Shown here piece after piece: positions 1 through 8,291 of a stretch of 64,000 bases of DNA; the stretch's first letter is position 1, and each line of letters begins with the position of its first letter. The stretch is from Bog-756 sp963833585. GTDB lineage: Bacteria > Actinomycetota > Acidimicrobiia > Acidimicrobiales > RAAP-2. The notes beneath the pieces were generated by a model. The model was given only the letters and a program-made list of their open reading frames with translations, had not been told where the DNA came from and made no database searches. Location: positions 682,001-746,000 of the forward strand of contig CAWHYF010000005.1 of assembly GCA_963833585.1 (NCBI GenBank), given 5' to 3'. The position numbers were made by a program, and so were the translations under genes.

Positions 1-291
1 AACGAGGTGACCGGCCCGGCCCACCGCCACGCGGCCCACTCGGCCAACGACACCAGCTCGGGGCGGCGGACCGTCGCCGCTCGACGCGGCCAGCGCCTTG
101 CGGCGCACCCCCAGAGGATCGGCCACATGGTCCTCGACCACCCAGGCGCCCACCCGCCGGCCGTGGAGCTCGATCCGCACCCGGCTGCCCACCCGCAGGT
201 CTCGGTCCATGCCGGGGGGCACGGTGTAGTCGAACCGTTTGTGGATGGCCGGGACGTCCGGTACCACCCGCACCACCCGGGCCGCCGGCAT
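1..291 (-). CDS. priA: PriA primosomal protein N', N-terminal fragment (cut by window, apparent frameshift)
   Basis: Start of the replication-restart helicase PriA, which reloads the replisome at stalled forks. The ATG at 291 opens a peptide with VVPDVPAIHKRFDYTVP and a later GSRVRIELHGRRVGAWV, which match the 3'-DNA-binding domain at the PriA N-terminus. The start lies 41 bp after the metK stop on the same strand, an order also seen in mycobacteria. The frame then breaks: after about 75 codons the PriA-like peptide PELVSLAEWAAWRWAGP continues one frame over. Removing one base from the GGGG run at 60-63 joins the two parts. The rest of the gene lies left of the window. Identity is fairly sure from the two conserved pieces; whether the indel is real cannot be told here. 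Confidence 0.75.
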   Translation of the reverse strand, partial: MPAARVVRVVPDVPAIHKRFDYTVPPGMDRDLRVGSRVRIELHGRRVGAWVVEDHVADPLGVRRKALAASSGDGPPPRAGVVGRVGRVAVGRAGHLV

Positions 292-332
292 CTCGCCCCC
301 GGCGGTCGTGCCGTCCGGCCCGGCGTCGGAGC

Positions 333-1529
333 TCAGAGTCCGAGCGCCTGCTTCAGGTCGTCGGCCCGGGAGGTGTCCTCCCAGGTGAATTCCTTGTCCG
401 ACCGGCCGAAGTGGCCGTAGGCCGCGGTCTTGCGGTAGATCGGCCGCTTCAGGTCGAGATCACGCACGATGGCGGCGGGGCGCAGGTCGAAGACCTCGTC
501 GACCACGCGGGCGATCCGGTCGGGGTCCGCCCGCTCGGTCCCGAAGGTCTCGACGAGCACCGACACCGGACGGGCCACCCCGATGGCGTAGGCCACCTGC
601 ACCTCGCAGCGGGAGGCGGCGCCGGCGGCCACCAGGTTCTTGGCCACCCACCGGGCGGCGTAGGCGGCGGACCGGTCGACCTTGGACGGGTCCTTGCCGG
701 AGAACGCCCCGCCACCGTGGCGGGCCATGCCGCCGTAGGTGTCCACGATGATCTTGCGGCCGGTGAGGCCGGTGTCGGCGTGCGGACCGCCGAGCTCGAA
801 CACCCCGGTGGGATTGGCCAGGATCCGGAGGTTGGAGGAGTCCAGCTCGGGAGGGAGCAGCGGGGTGATCACGTTGTCCCGGAGGTCCGGGAGCAACAAG
901 GTCTCGAGGTCCACCCCGGGATCGTGCTGGGTCGAGATGAGCACGGTCTCGAGGGCCACCGGCCGGCCGTCCGCATAGGTCACGCTGACCTGGGTCTTGC
1001 CGTCGGGGCGCAGGTAGGGCAACACGCCGACCCGGCGGACCTGGGCCAGCCGCTGGGCCAGACGGTGGGCCAGCCAGATGGGCAGTGGCATCAGGTCGGG
1101 CGTCTCATCACAGGCGTACCCGAACATCATCCCCTGGTCCCCGGCCCCCTGGGCGTTGAGCAGATCCTCTCCCCCGGTCCCGGCCCGGACCTCGAAGGCG
1201 TTGTCGACGCCCTGTCCGATGTTGGGCGACTGCTCGTCCAGGGAGACGATCACGCCGCAGGTCTTGCCGTCGATCCCGTAGGCGTCGTCGTCGTACCCGA
1301 TGTCCAGCACGGTCTGTCGGACCAGCTTGGGGATGTCCACGTACGTGGTGGTGGTGATCTCACCGGCGACCAGGACCAGCCCGGTGGTCAGCAGGGTCTC
1401 GCAGGCCACCCGGCTCTCGGGGTCGTCGGCGAGCAGGGCGTCGAGGACCGAGTCGGAGATCTGGTCGGCCATCTTGTCGGGGTGGCCCTCGGTGACCGAC
1501 TCAGAGGTGAAGGTGTATCGGGTACTCAC
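333..1529 (-). CDS. metK: S-adenosylmethionine synthetase
   Basis: Makes S-adenosylmethionine from methionine and ATP in the cytoplasm. Visible motifs are the substrate loop GHPDK near the N-terminus, the GAGDQG motif near residue 120 and the GGGAFSGKDPSKVDRS phosphate/metal-binding segment near residue 250. At about 398 residues it has the usual family length. I prefer the GTG at 1529, giving MSTRYTFTSESVTEGHPDK, because family members start this way. An ATG 12 bases further out (1541) gives 402 residues, but its AT overlaps a CAGAAT hexamer that could be a -10 element. No clear Shine-Dalgarno precedes either start. It lies between coaBC and priA. Confidence 0.95.
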   Translation of the reverse strand: MSTRYTFTSESVTEGHPDKMADQISDSVLDALLADDPESRVACETLLTTGLVLVAGEITTTTYVDIPKLVRQTVLDIGYDDDAYGIDGKTCGVIVSLDEQSPNIGQGVDNAFEVRAGTGGEDLLNAQGAGDQGMMFGYACDETPDLMPLPIWLAHRLAQRLAQVRRVGVLPYLRPDGKTQVSVTYADGRPVALETVLISTQHDPGVDLETLLLPDLRDNVITPLLPPELDSSNLRILANPTGVFELGGPHADTGLTGRKIIVDTYGGMARHGGGAFSGKDPSKVDRSAAYAARWVAKNLVAAGAASRCEVQVAYAIGVARPVSVLVETFGTERADPDRIARVVDEVFDLRPAAIVRDLDLKRPIYRKTAAYGHFGRSDKEFTWEDTSRADDLKQALGL

Positions 1530-1631
1530 GGCTGGATCCATTCTGATTGGGGGCGGAGGCCCTAGGCGACAGACCGGTGGAGCGGGAGCCAGACGCCGGA
1601 GCCATGGGATCCCCCGGTGGTGGCGCCCGGC

Positions 1632-2846
1632 TCACCGTGGCGGTAACAGCGCGCCCACCCTATCCAAAATGGCGTCAGCCACGGCGTCCTTGGTACGGAG
1701 GGCCACCGTCGAGGTCGAGCCGTCGGCCCCGAAGATGGTCACGGCGTTGGTGTCGTGATCGAACCCGGCCCCGGGGGCGGTCACGTCGTTGGCCACCATG
1801 AGGTCGACCCCTTTGGCCTGCAGTTTCGCCACCGCCCGCTCGGCGACCGCATCCGTTTCGGCCGCGAATCCCACCAGTATCTGGCCCTCCCGGCGGCGCC
1901 GGCCCAGACCGGCCAGGATGTCCGGGGTGGCCTCGAGGACCAGGTCGGGCACCCCGTCGGCCTTGCGCAATTTGGTGCCGGTGGCCACCTTGGGGCGGAA
2001 GTCGGCCACCGCGGCGGCCATGACCACCACATCGGCCTTCCCGGCCCTGGCCACCATGGCCGCCTCCATGTCGGCGGCGGTCTCGACCCGGTCCACCACC
2101 ACGCCGTCGGGGACCGGCTGCCGGCTGGCGGTGACCAGCACGACCTCGGCCCCCCGCCGGCGGGCGGCGGCGGCCACGGCGTGGCCCTGCTTGCCCGAGG
2201 AGCGGTTGGTGATGAACCGCACGGGATCGATCGGCTCCCGCGTGCCGCCCGCCGAGACCACCACCCGGACCCCGACGAGATCGCCCCGTCGAGGGGACCC
2301 GCCGCCGGCCACCATCCCCAACACGGTGTCCACGATCACCGACGGCTCGGCCAGCCGGCCCGAGCCGGAGTCCCCGCCGGCCAGGCGACCCTCCTCGGGG
2401 GGGACCACCGTCACGCCCCGGCCGCGGAGGACCTCCAAGTTGTGCCGGACGGCCGGGTGCTCCCACATCTCGGTGTGCATGGCCGGGCAGACCACCACCG
2501 GCGCGGCGGTCGCCACCAGGGTGGCGGTCAGCAGGTCGTCCGCGAACCCCCCGGCGTAGCGGGCCAGGAGGTCGGCGGTGGCCGGAGCCACCACGATCAG
2601 GTCGGCCCGCTGCCCGAGGCGGGTGTGGGGGATGGGCGACGCCTCATCCCACAGCGAATCCTGGGACGGCTCGGAACCCAGGGCGTCGAAGGTGGCCCGG
2701 CCCACGAAGTGGGTGGCCCGCTCGGTGAGCACCGGCGCCACGTGGATGCCGGCATCCACCAGCCGGCGGCAGACCTCGACGGCCTTGTAGGCGGCGATCC
2801 CGGCCGACACGCCGAGGACGACGAACGGTGCACCGTCCTCAGTCAC
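1632..2846 (-). CDS. coaBC: Bifunctional CoaBC (phosphopantothenoylcysteine synthetase/decarboxylase)
   Basis: Two successive coenzyme A steps in one 404-residue protein: CTP-dependent joining of 4'-phosphopantothenate to cysteine (CoaB) and FMN-dependent decarboxylation of the product (CoaC). Residues 1 to about 180 are the flavoprotein decarboxylase domain, with LGVSAGIAAYKAVEVCRRL, the PHT histidine region and PAMHTEMW, the actinobacterial form of the PAMN motif. From about residue 190 the CoaB domain follows, with VVVSAGGTREPIDPVRFITN, SSGKQGHAVA and MAAAVADFRP. The start is a GTG with an upstream GGAGG about 11 nt away. It sits between rpoZ and metK, as in mycobacteria. Confidence 0.95.
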   Translation of the reverse strand: MTEDGAPFVVLGVSAGIAAYKAVEVCRRLVDAGIHVAPVLTERATHFVGRATFDALGSEPSQDSLWDEASPIPHTRLGQRADLIVVAPATADLLARYAGGFADDLLTATLVATAAPVVVCPAMHTEMWEHPAVRHNLEVLRGRGVTVVPPEEGRLAGGDSGSGRLAEPSVIVDTVLGMVAGGGSPRRGDLVGVRVVVSAGGTREPIDPVRFITNRSSGKQGHAVAAAARRRGAEVVLVTASRQPVPDGVVVDRVETAADMEAAMVARAGKADVVVMAAAVADFRPKVATGTKLRKADGVPDLVLEATPDILAGLGRRRREGQILVGFAAETDAVAERAVAKLQAKGVDLMVANDVTAPGAGFDHDTNAVTIFGADGSTSTVALRTKDAVADAILDRVGALLPPR

Positions 2847-2909
2847 CGGACACCTACCTCCGTCCCCGCCTTCGGCGACCGCCCCCCGACCCGGGCACGT
2901 CGAGCGGGC

Positions 2910-3266
2910 CTATTCGGTGGTCTCGGCGGAGGCCGGACCCTCGGCGTCGGCCCCGTCGACCTCGCCCCCACCCTCGAGGAGCGCCAGTGCGGCCGCTTCG
3001 GCCTGGGCCACCTCCTCGGGGTCCGGGCGGGTGTAGGTGGCCTTGGACGCCGCGACCTCCTCGAAGGCGATGGAGAGCGGCTTGCCCGACGCCGACGCCA
3101 CCTGCGGCGGCACCACCACGCCGAGGCCCTCGCCGAGCGAGTTGTAGTAGCTGTTGACCTGTCGGGCCCGACGGGATGCCAGGGCCACCAGGGTGAACTT
3201 CGAGTCCACCTTGTCGAGCAGCTCCTCGATGGGGGGGTCCATGAGCGTGGTCTGAGGCTGGGCCAT
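2910..3266 (-). CDS. rpoZ: RNA polymerase omega subunit
   Basis: Small RNA polymerase subunit that helps the beta' subunit fold and assemble. The N-terminal half carries the omega signature: PPIEELLDKVDSKFTLV, then ASRRARQVNSYYNSLGEG, with KPLSIAFEEVAASKATY further on. The C-terminal 35 residues are acidic and Ala-rich and look disordered. I take the ATG at 3266 because an AAGGA lies 5 nt upstream; a GTG directly before it (3269) is also in frame. It lies between gmk and coaBC on the same strand, the conserved actinobacterial order. Confidence 0.93.
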   Translation of the reverse strand: MAQPQTTLMDPPIEELLDKVDSKFTLVALASRRARQVNSYYNSLGEGLGVVVPPQVASASGKPLSIAFEEVAASKATYTRPDPEEVAQAEAAALALLEGGGEVDGADAEGPASAETTE

Positions 3267-3352
3267 CACGATCCTTCAGCTAGGTCGTCGGGTGGGTCGG
3301 AGGTGGTTGACGGGCCGGCCGTACGCGCCCTCCGAGTGGACGGCCACCCCAG

Positions 3353-3892
3353 TCAGGTGGCCGATCGGTAACGACCCACTATACCGGCCACATCGGCCGT
3401 GGCCTGCGAAACGTCGTAATTGACCACCACGGCATCGGCGATGGCCCGTCCCTCGCGCTCCTCGGCCTGCCCGGCCTGCAGGCGCCGGGCGATGTGGGCC
3501 TCGTCGTCCCCACGGGCCCGGAGCCGCTCCTCCTGGGCCTGCGGTGAGGGTGGGAGCAGCAGGACCAGGGTGGCGTCCGGGTGGTGGCGGCGGACCTGCT
3601 CGGCACCCTGCAGGTCGATCTCGAGCAGGACGTCCCGGCCAGCCGGCGGATCGGGGATCGGAGTGCCGTAGAGGTTCCCGAGGAACTCGGCCCATTCGAA
3701 GAAACCGCCGGCCCGGATCTTCTCCTCGAACGAACCCCGGTCCACGAACACGTACGCGTCCTCGGCCTCACCCGGACGACGCGCCCGGGTGGTCCAGGAC
3801 CGGCTCAACCACAGTCCGGGGACTTCTGACTCCAGGCGGGCGGCGACGGTACCCTTCCCGGCCCCCCCGGGGCCGAACAGCACGAAGATCAC
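3353..3892 (-). CDS. gmk: Guanylate kinase
   Basis: Phosphorylates GMP (and dGMP) to the diphosphate with ATP. The P-loop is GPGGAGKGT at residues 7-15. The GMP-binding part shows SRSWTTRARRPGEAEDAYVFVD, GFFEWAEFLGNLYGTP and DVLLEIDLQGAEQVR. The LID region follows with SPQAQEERLRARGDD. At 179 residues it is slightly short, because the GTG start is almost directly before the first strand. Only 42 bp separate it from mihF upstream, so the two are probably co-transcribed from the leaderless mihF promoter. Confidence 0.94.
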   Translation of the reverse strand: MIFVLFGPGGAGKGTVAARLESEVPGLWLSRSWTTRARRPGEAEDAYVFVDRGSFEEKIRAGGFFEWAEFLGNLYGTPIPDPPAGRDVLLEIDLQGAEQVRRHHPDATLVLLLPPSPQAQEERLRARGDDEAHIARRLQAGQAEEREGRAIADAVVVNYDVSQATADVAGIVGRYRSAT

Positions 3893-3934
3893 GGGGCGGA
3901 CCGGACGACCGCTCGCCGGCGGTCGGCGACGGTG

Positions 3935-4252
3935 CTAGCGCGCCGTCTCGCGCAGCAGCGACTCGCGTTGGTTGCTGCCCAGGCCCTGGAGGCGGCGGCT
4001 CTCGCTGATGCCGACGGTGTCCATCAGACGCCTGGCCTTGACCTTCCCGAGACCGGGCAGCGACTCGAGGACCGAGAGGACCTTCATCTTCCCGACGGTC
4101 TCGTTGGAGTCGGCCATGGTCAAGAGCTCGGACAGTGAGATCGAACCGAGTTTGAGCTTCTCTTTCACCTCGGCCCGCTCCCGGCGGACCTTGGCGGCCT
4201 TGGCCAGTGCGGCCTGGCGCTGTTCGGGTGTGAGTGCGGGCGGTTGCGGCAT
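3935..4252 (-). CDS. mihF: Integration host factor of the mycobacterial (mIHF) type
   Basis: A 105-residue nucleoid-associated DNA-binding protein of the actinobacterial mIHF family, which shapes the chromosome and was first found as a host factor for phage L5 integration. Evidence: LTPEQRQAALAKAAKVRRERAEVKEKLK, split over a long basic helix near residues 8-35, then SISLSELLTMAD, KMKVLSVLESLPGLGKVKARRLM with the helix-two-turn-helix GLGKVKA, and GISESRRLQGLG. The length fits the family. The ATG has a leaderless-type promoter right in front of it. It heads the mihF-gmk-rpoZ-coaBC-metK-priA series. Confidence 0.93.
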   Translation of the reverse strand: MPQPPALTPEQRQAALAKAAKVRRERAEVKEKLKLGSISLSELLTMADSNETVGKMKVLSVLESLPGLGKVKARRLMDTVGISESRRLQGLGSNQRESLLRETAR

Positions 4253-4265
4253 GGTCGAGACGATA
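4253..4265 (-). promoter_or_regulatory. Leaderless promoter of mihF
   Basis: On the minus strand TATCGT (4265-4260) is followed by 7 nt (CTCGACC) and then the mihF ATG. There is no Shine-Dalgarno. A -10 hexamer at this distance puts transcription start at or within a base of the ATG. Confidence 0.6.
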
Positions 4266-4385
4266 GCGCCTCAGCGGGCCCGGGTCATGCCTCTCCGAAA
4301 GGAGTGGTGACCGGGGGCGTCGCGGCCCGGGGCGAACCGAACCGGCCGTCGGAAGCGCGGGCCGCCCCGAAGCGGGGGGATGCTC

Positions 4386-4397
4386 AATACTGGGTCC
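4386..4397 (+). promoter_or_regulatory. Possible leaderless promoter of pxpA
   Basis: AATACT (4386-4391) plus 6 nt (gggtcc) precedes the ATG at 4398. The first base departs from the usual T, so this is weaker than its siblings. It supports the start at 4398 over the in-frame ATG at 4380, which lies upstream of the hexamer. Confidence 0.4.
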
Positions 4398-5186
4398 ATG
4401 CTGGTCGTGGATCTGAACGCCGATCTGGCCGAGGGCGACGCACTCACCCGCCGCGACATCGCGGTCCTCGACGTCGTCAGCAGTGCCAGCCTGGCCTGTG
4501 GCTTCCATGCCGGCGGATCGGATGTCATGCGCTCGACGGCGGCGGCCTGTGTGGACCGGGGGGTGGCGATCGGGGCGCACGTCTCCTACCGGGACCGGGA
4601 AGGCTTCGGGCGGCGGGTCGTCGCCACCCCGCCGGGGACCCTCGCCGAGGACATCGTGGACCAGTGGGAGGCGCTCCGGCGGGAGGTGGAGAACGTGGGG
4701 GGTGTCATTTCGTTCATGAAGCCCCACGGTGCCCTGTACCACCAGATGGGGGTGGACCCGGCGGTGGCGGCCGCCGTGGTCGACGCCGTGGGCCGGGTGG
4801 GAGGGCGGGCGCTGGTGGCACAGGCCGGGACGGTGGTGGTGGCCCCCGCCCGCCGGGCGGGACTCCGGGTGGTGCCGGAGGGCTTCCCCGACCGCGCCTA
4901 CCTCCCCGACGGCCGCCTGGCCCCCCGCTCCGAGCCGGGGGCCCTGGTCGAGGACCCGGCCGCGGCCGGCCGGCGGGCCGTGGCGTTGGCTCGGGACGGT
5001 GGCACCGAGGCCACCGACGGGAGGTGGACGGCGGTCGAAGCCGAGACCCTGTGCATCCACGGCGACCACGCGGGTGCCGCCTCGACCGCCCGGGCGGTGC
5101 GAGATGCCCTCGAGTCCGCGGGGATCGCCGTGCGGTCGTTCGCCGGCGCCGGCCCGCCCGGCCCGGACGGGCCGAGCACCCCGTGA
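4398..5186 (+). CDS. pxpA: 5-oxoprolinase subunit A (LamB/YcsF family)
   Basis: Subunit of the ATP-dependent bacterial 5-oxoprolinase, which opens spontaneously formed pyroglutamate to glutamate. The 262-residue product starts MLVVDLNADLAEG, the DLNxDxGEG-type family signature. Further motifs are SASLACGFHAGGSDVMR, GAHVSYRDREGFGRR, FMKPHGALYHQM and a C-terminal LCIHGDHAGA. The start at 4398 is chosen because it begins the conserved strand and has a -10-like hexamer 6 nt upstream. The fused PxpB-PxpC gene follows 25 bp later on the same strand, so the two likely form an operon. The pair interrupts the otherwise mycobacterial-like order between pyrF and mihF. Confidence 0.92.
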   Translation: MLVVDLNADLAEGDALTRRDIAVLDVVSSASLACGFHAGGSDVMRSTAAACVDRGVAIGAHVSYRDREGFGRRVVATPPGTLAEDIVDQWEALRREVENVGGVISFMKPHGALYHQMGVDPAVAAAVVDAVGRVGGRALVAQAGTVVVAPARRAGLRVVPEGFPDRAYLPDGRLAPRSEPGALVEDPAAAGRRAVALARDGGTEATDGRWTAVEAETLCIHGDHAGAASTARAVRDALESAGIAVRSFAGAGPPGPDGPSTP

Positions 5187-5211
5187 GGCCGACCGGCACC
5201 CGGACCTGGCG

Positions 5212-6945
5212 ATGATCGTCACGGTCGCCGCCTTCGGGGACACCGCGCTCCTGGCGGAGGTGGGCGAGCTCTCGGCGGCCCACGGTCTGGTGGCCCGGAT
5301 CGAAGCCGAGCGGGCCGCCGGACGTGCGCCGGCGGCCGTCGGCGAGCCGGTGGTGGGCCTGGGCAACGTGGTGGTCCACCTGCACCCGGACCGGGGGCCC
5401 CCCGAGACGGTCGAAGCGTGGCTCTGCGATCTGGCCGAGAGGCCGCTCGACCGGCGATCCGACCAGGCGGGCCGACAGGAGGTGGTGATCCCGGTCGTCT
5501 TCGACGGCCCCGATCTCGGGGAGGTGGCCACGGCCCTCGCCACCGGCGCCGACTCGGTGGTGGCACAGCTGTGCGGGTCGGACCTGCGGGTGGCGTTCCT
5601 GGGCTTCGCCCCCGGCTTTCCGTACCTGGTCGGACTGCCCCCCGGCCTGGCGTCGGTACCCCGGCGGGCCACGCCCAGGCCGGCGGTTCCGGCCGGGTCG
5701 GTGGCGGTGGCCGCAGGGTTCGCCTCGGTGTACCCACAGGCGACCCCCGGAGGATGGATGCTGCTCGGGAGGACCTCCCTCCCCCTGTTCGACCCGGACC
5801 GGCCCCCGTACGCCCGGTTGCGGGCCGGGGACACGGTGCGCTTCGTGGCGGCGGCCGACGCCCCGGGCCCCGGGCGCGGGCAAGGGACCGTACCCGACCG
5901 GTCGGCGTCGTTCCCCCGGCCGTCCCACCGCCCCCTGCTGGGCAACCGGGTCCCCCACTTCGCCGAGGTGGTCGAGCCGGGCCTGCTCACCTTGGTCCAG
6001 GACCACGGTCGGCGGTCGGCCGCCGGGCTCGGCGTGCCCCGGGCCGGTCCGGCCGATCCCGAAGCCATGCGGCTGGCCAACCGGCTGGTCGGCAATCACG
6101 ACGGCGCCGCGGCCCTGGAGGCGACCGCCGTCGGCCCCGGGCTCCGCCTCTCCCGAGCCGCCCACCTGGCCGTGGTGGGGATGGCGGCGGATGGGGTGGA
6201 GGTGCGGCTGAACGGCCGACCGGTGGCCTCCGACGCGGTGGTACCGGTGGAGCGGGGCCAGGTGCTGACGGTGGGCCGGGTCCGCGCCGGGCTCCGGGCC
6301 TACGTGGCCGTCGCCGGCGGATTCGAGACCCCCGTGGTGCTCGGTTCGCGCTCGTCCGACGTCCTCTGCCACCTGGGCCCCGGTGCGCTCCGGGCCGGAG
6401 ACCGTCTCGACCTCGGCCCGCCCTCGCGTCCCCACGGGTTCCTGCTCCCCCGGCCGACGGAGGCCGGGTCCGCCGGGCCGCGGGTGGTGCGCGTCCTGCC
6501 CGGTCCCCACCGGTTGCCACCGGGACTGGCCCCACAACTGCTGTCCCGGACATGGCGGGTCGACGAGGCCTCCAACCGGATCGGCATCCGACTGCTGCCC
6601 GACGAGCAGCGTGACCACCGGGGGGAGGGCGACCGCGGGGTGGACCGCCCGACCGTGCCGCACCCCGGCGGTATCCCCTCCACCGGGATGGTCACCGGCG
6701 CCATCCAGCTCCCACCGGACGGTCACCCCATCGTGCTGATGCCCGACCATGCCACGGTGGGGGGGTACCCCGTGGCCGGGTGCGTGATCTCCGCCGACCT
6801 CCCGGTCCTCGGGCAGCTGGCTCCGGGGGACACCCTGCACTTCGCCGAGGTCGACCGGCAGGCCGCCCGGCTCGCCCGGGACCGCTGGGAGCGCTCGTTG
6901 GACGGCAGGGTCTCGGGTTGGTTCCCCACCGCCGCCGGCACCTGA
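5212..6945 (+). CDS. pxpBC: Fused 5-oxoprolinase subunits B and C (PxpB-PxpC, KipI-KipA type)
   Basis: A 577-residue fusion of two subunits that are often separate proteins. Residues 1 to about 215 are PxpB (allophanate hydrolase C-like), with FGDTALLAEVGE, VVIPVVFDGPDL, VAFLGFAPGFPYLVGLP, PRPAVPAGSVAVAAG and QATPGGWMLLGRT. After a Pro/Arg-rich linker, residues from about 250 are PxpC (biotin-dependent carboxyltransferase-like), with GLLTLVQDHGRR, GVPRAGPADPEAMRLAN, AYVAVAGGFETPVVLGSRS, GMVTGAIQLPPDGHPIVLM and GGYPVAGCVISADLP. The ATG at 5212 is the first good start and directly precedes the first conserved strand. Together with PxpA it should supply a complete 5-oxoprolinase. Confidence 0.92.
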   Translation: MIVTVAAFGDTALLAEVGELSAAHGLVARIEAERAAGRAPAAVGEPVVGLGNVVVHLHPDRGPPETVEAWLCDLAERPLDRRSDQAGRQEVVIPVVFDGPDLGEVATALATGADSVVAQLCGSDLRVAFLGFAPGFPYLVGLPPGLASVPRRATPRPAVPAGSVAVAAGFASVYPQATPGGWMLLGRTSLPLFDPDRPPYARLRAGDTVRFVAAADAPGPGRGQGTVPDRSASFPRPSHRPLLGNRVPHFAEVVEPGLLTLVQDHGRRSAAGLGVPRAGPADPEAMRLANRLVGNHDGAAALEATAVGPGLRLSRAAHLAVVGMAADGVEVRLNGRPVASDAVVPVERGQVLTVGRVRAGLRAYVAVAGGFETPVVLGSRSSDVLCHLGPGALRAGDRLDLGPPSRPHGFLLPRPTEAGSAGPRVVRVLPGPHRLPPGLAPQLLSRTWRVDEASNRIGIRLLPDEQRDHRGEGDRGVDRPTVPHPGGIPSTGMVTGAIQLPPDGHPIVLMPDHATVGGYPVAGCVISADLPVLGQLAPGDTLHFAEVDRQAARLARDRWERSLDGRVSGWFPTAAGT

Positions 6946-7569
6946 TCAGCGACCGGGATCGGCCTCGGACACGGCGAGTGCGTCGGGAACGGGCGGAGGG
7001 CCGGCCGCCGCGGGCACCCACCGGATCATGGCCGTCCGGGGCGCCCGGTCGAGGCCCCGGTCCCGCTCCGACCGGCGGATGCCGGCCAGCTCGGGCCCGA
7101 GCTCGGCGTCGTTGAGCAGGTGGAAGCCGCAACGCCGGTAGTAGGGGGCGTTCCAGGGAACCCCGACGAAGGTGGTGAGGGTGAGCGCGGCCCGGCCCTC
7201 GGTGCCGGCCAGGTCGGCCAGGTGGTCGATGAGGGCCCGGCCGATCCCCCGACGGGCCTGGGAGGGGTCGACCGCCACCTCGTCGACGTGGGCGTTCCCG
7301 TCGACCAGCGCCGCCACCAGGAAGGCCACCGGCCGGTCACCATCGTCGGTCGCCACCCAGGAGCGACGCCGCCGTCGGTACTCGGCATGCCGGGCGATGG
7401 TGAGGGGCGGGTCGGCGGCCACCTCGGCCAGGCCCACCTCGGCGAACATCCGGCCGGCGGCGGCCTCGATCTGTCGGAGGAGCTCCGACTCTCCCGCCCG
7501 GGTCTCCCGGATGTCGGGCCGCGGCGCTCCCACCACCGGAGTCTGCACCCCGTCCCGAAGGACGTCCAC
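6946..7569 (-). CDS. GNAT-family N-acetyltransferase
   Basis: Acetyl-CoA-dependent acetyltransferase of unknown substrate, about 207 residues. The core is VDEVAVDPSQARRGIGRALIDHLADLA, the motif A loop that holds the acetyl-CoA pyrophosphate, followed by LTTFVGVPWNAPYYRRCGFHLL, the typical last strand-helix of GNAT proteins (NxPYYxxxGF). The start is uncertain: GTG at 7569 has GGAGG directly beside it, and a second GTG at 7548 is also in frame; more upstream in-frame sequence has non-native composition. It converges on pxpBC, with its stop next to that of pxpBC, and diverges from the gene at 7683. Confidence 0.8.
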   Translation of the reverse strand: MDVLRDGVQTPVVGAPRPDIRETRAGESELLRQIEAAAGRMFAEVGLAEVAADPPLTIARHAEYRRRRRSWVATDDGDRPVAFLVAALVDGNAHVDEVAVDPSQARRGIGRALIDHLADLAGTEGRAALTLTTFVGVPWNAPYYRRCGFHLLNDAELGPELAGIRRSERDRGLDRAPRTAMIRWVPAAAGPPPVPDALAVSEADPGR

Positions 7570-7682
7570 CCTCCGACCGGCGACCGGGCCGGCGCGGATC
7601 TGCCAGAGTGGGAGGTCGGGACGGGCACCACCACCCACCGCCGGTGGGTGGTGCGCCCCGTGAGGAACGAGAGGACGCAGCT

Positions 7683-8270
7683 GTGGCCGATGGAGAACCA
7701 CCCCGGGACCGGGACGGAGGTCTGTTCCAGTCGAGAGACGACGGCCAGCTCCACTTCCTGCCCGGCACCGAGGACCTGGCGTTCCCGGTCACCGCCCCGG
7801 AGAACGCCACCCCGCTGGAGGAGGACGAACCCGAGGGCACCGTCCCCCCGAGCCCGCTGTGGGCCATGAAGGAGCGGCGGCACGAGCAGCTCCTCCATCT
7901 GTTCGGTCACCCCCACCGGATCCGGGCGCGCATCGGGAGTGGAGACGCCGCCGTGTACGCCATCGACGACGGGACCCGGCACTGCATGATCGGACGCCGG
8001 GTCGGGGCCACCCCGGACGGCTGTGTCTACAGCCTGATCGCCCGGGTCACCAAGGACACCTACGAGTCCCTGTCCTCCGGGGCCATGGACGGGCGGCAGG
8101 CCTTCCTGAACGCCACCGAGGCGGGGCTGAGCGGAACGATCGAGGATCCCGGGGTCTCCAACATCTTCGACGTCGACTTCTACCAGCACGGGGCGGACAT
8201 CCCCGAGGAGTACCTGCCTCCCCACCCGTTCCAGCAGTTCACCCAGGACCTCCCGACCGCCGACCGCTGA
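7683..8270 (+). CDS. Conserved protein of unknown function (195 aa)
   Basis: I do not recognise a family. GTG start at 7683 with a good purine-rich Shine-Dalgarno (GAGGAACGAGAGGA) upstream. The first 50 residues are acidic and Pro-rich, probably disordered. After about residue 55 the sequence looks folded: PLWAMKERRHEQLLHLFG, AVYAIDDGTRHCMIGRRV, CVYSLIARVTKDTYESL and IFDVDFYQHGADIPEEYLPPHPF. No signal peptide or membrane segment is seen. It has native codon use and ends 21 bp from the convergent pyrF stop. No functional claim is made. Confidence 0.7.
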   Translation: MADGEPPRDRDGGLFQSRDDGQLHFLPGTEDLAFPVTAPENATPLEEDEPEGTVPPSPLWAMKERRHEQLLHLFGHPHRIRARIGSGDAAVYAIDDGTRHCMIGRRVGATPDGCVYSLIARVTKDTYESLSSGAMDGRQAFLNATEAGLSGTIEDPGVSNIFDVDFYQHGADIPEEYLPPHPFQQFTQDLPTADR

Positions 8271-8291
8271 CGCCGGACCACCCGGGCGGCT

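Noticed and set aside
1755..3371. Long plus-strand frame opposite coaBC and rpoZ
   Set aside because: His/Gly/Pro-rich low-complexity shadow of real minus-strand genes.
3768..6095. Very long open frames on the strand opposite pxpA/pxpBC (700 codons and more)
   Set aside because: At this GC level stops are rare in antisense frames. The peptides are Arg/Pro/Gly-rich with no family likeness, and the plus-strand genes are clearly conserved.
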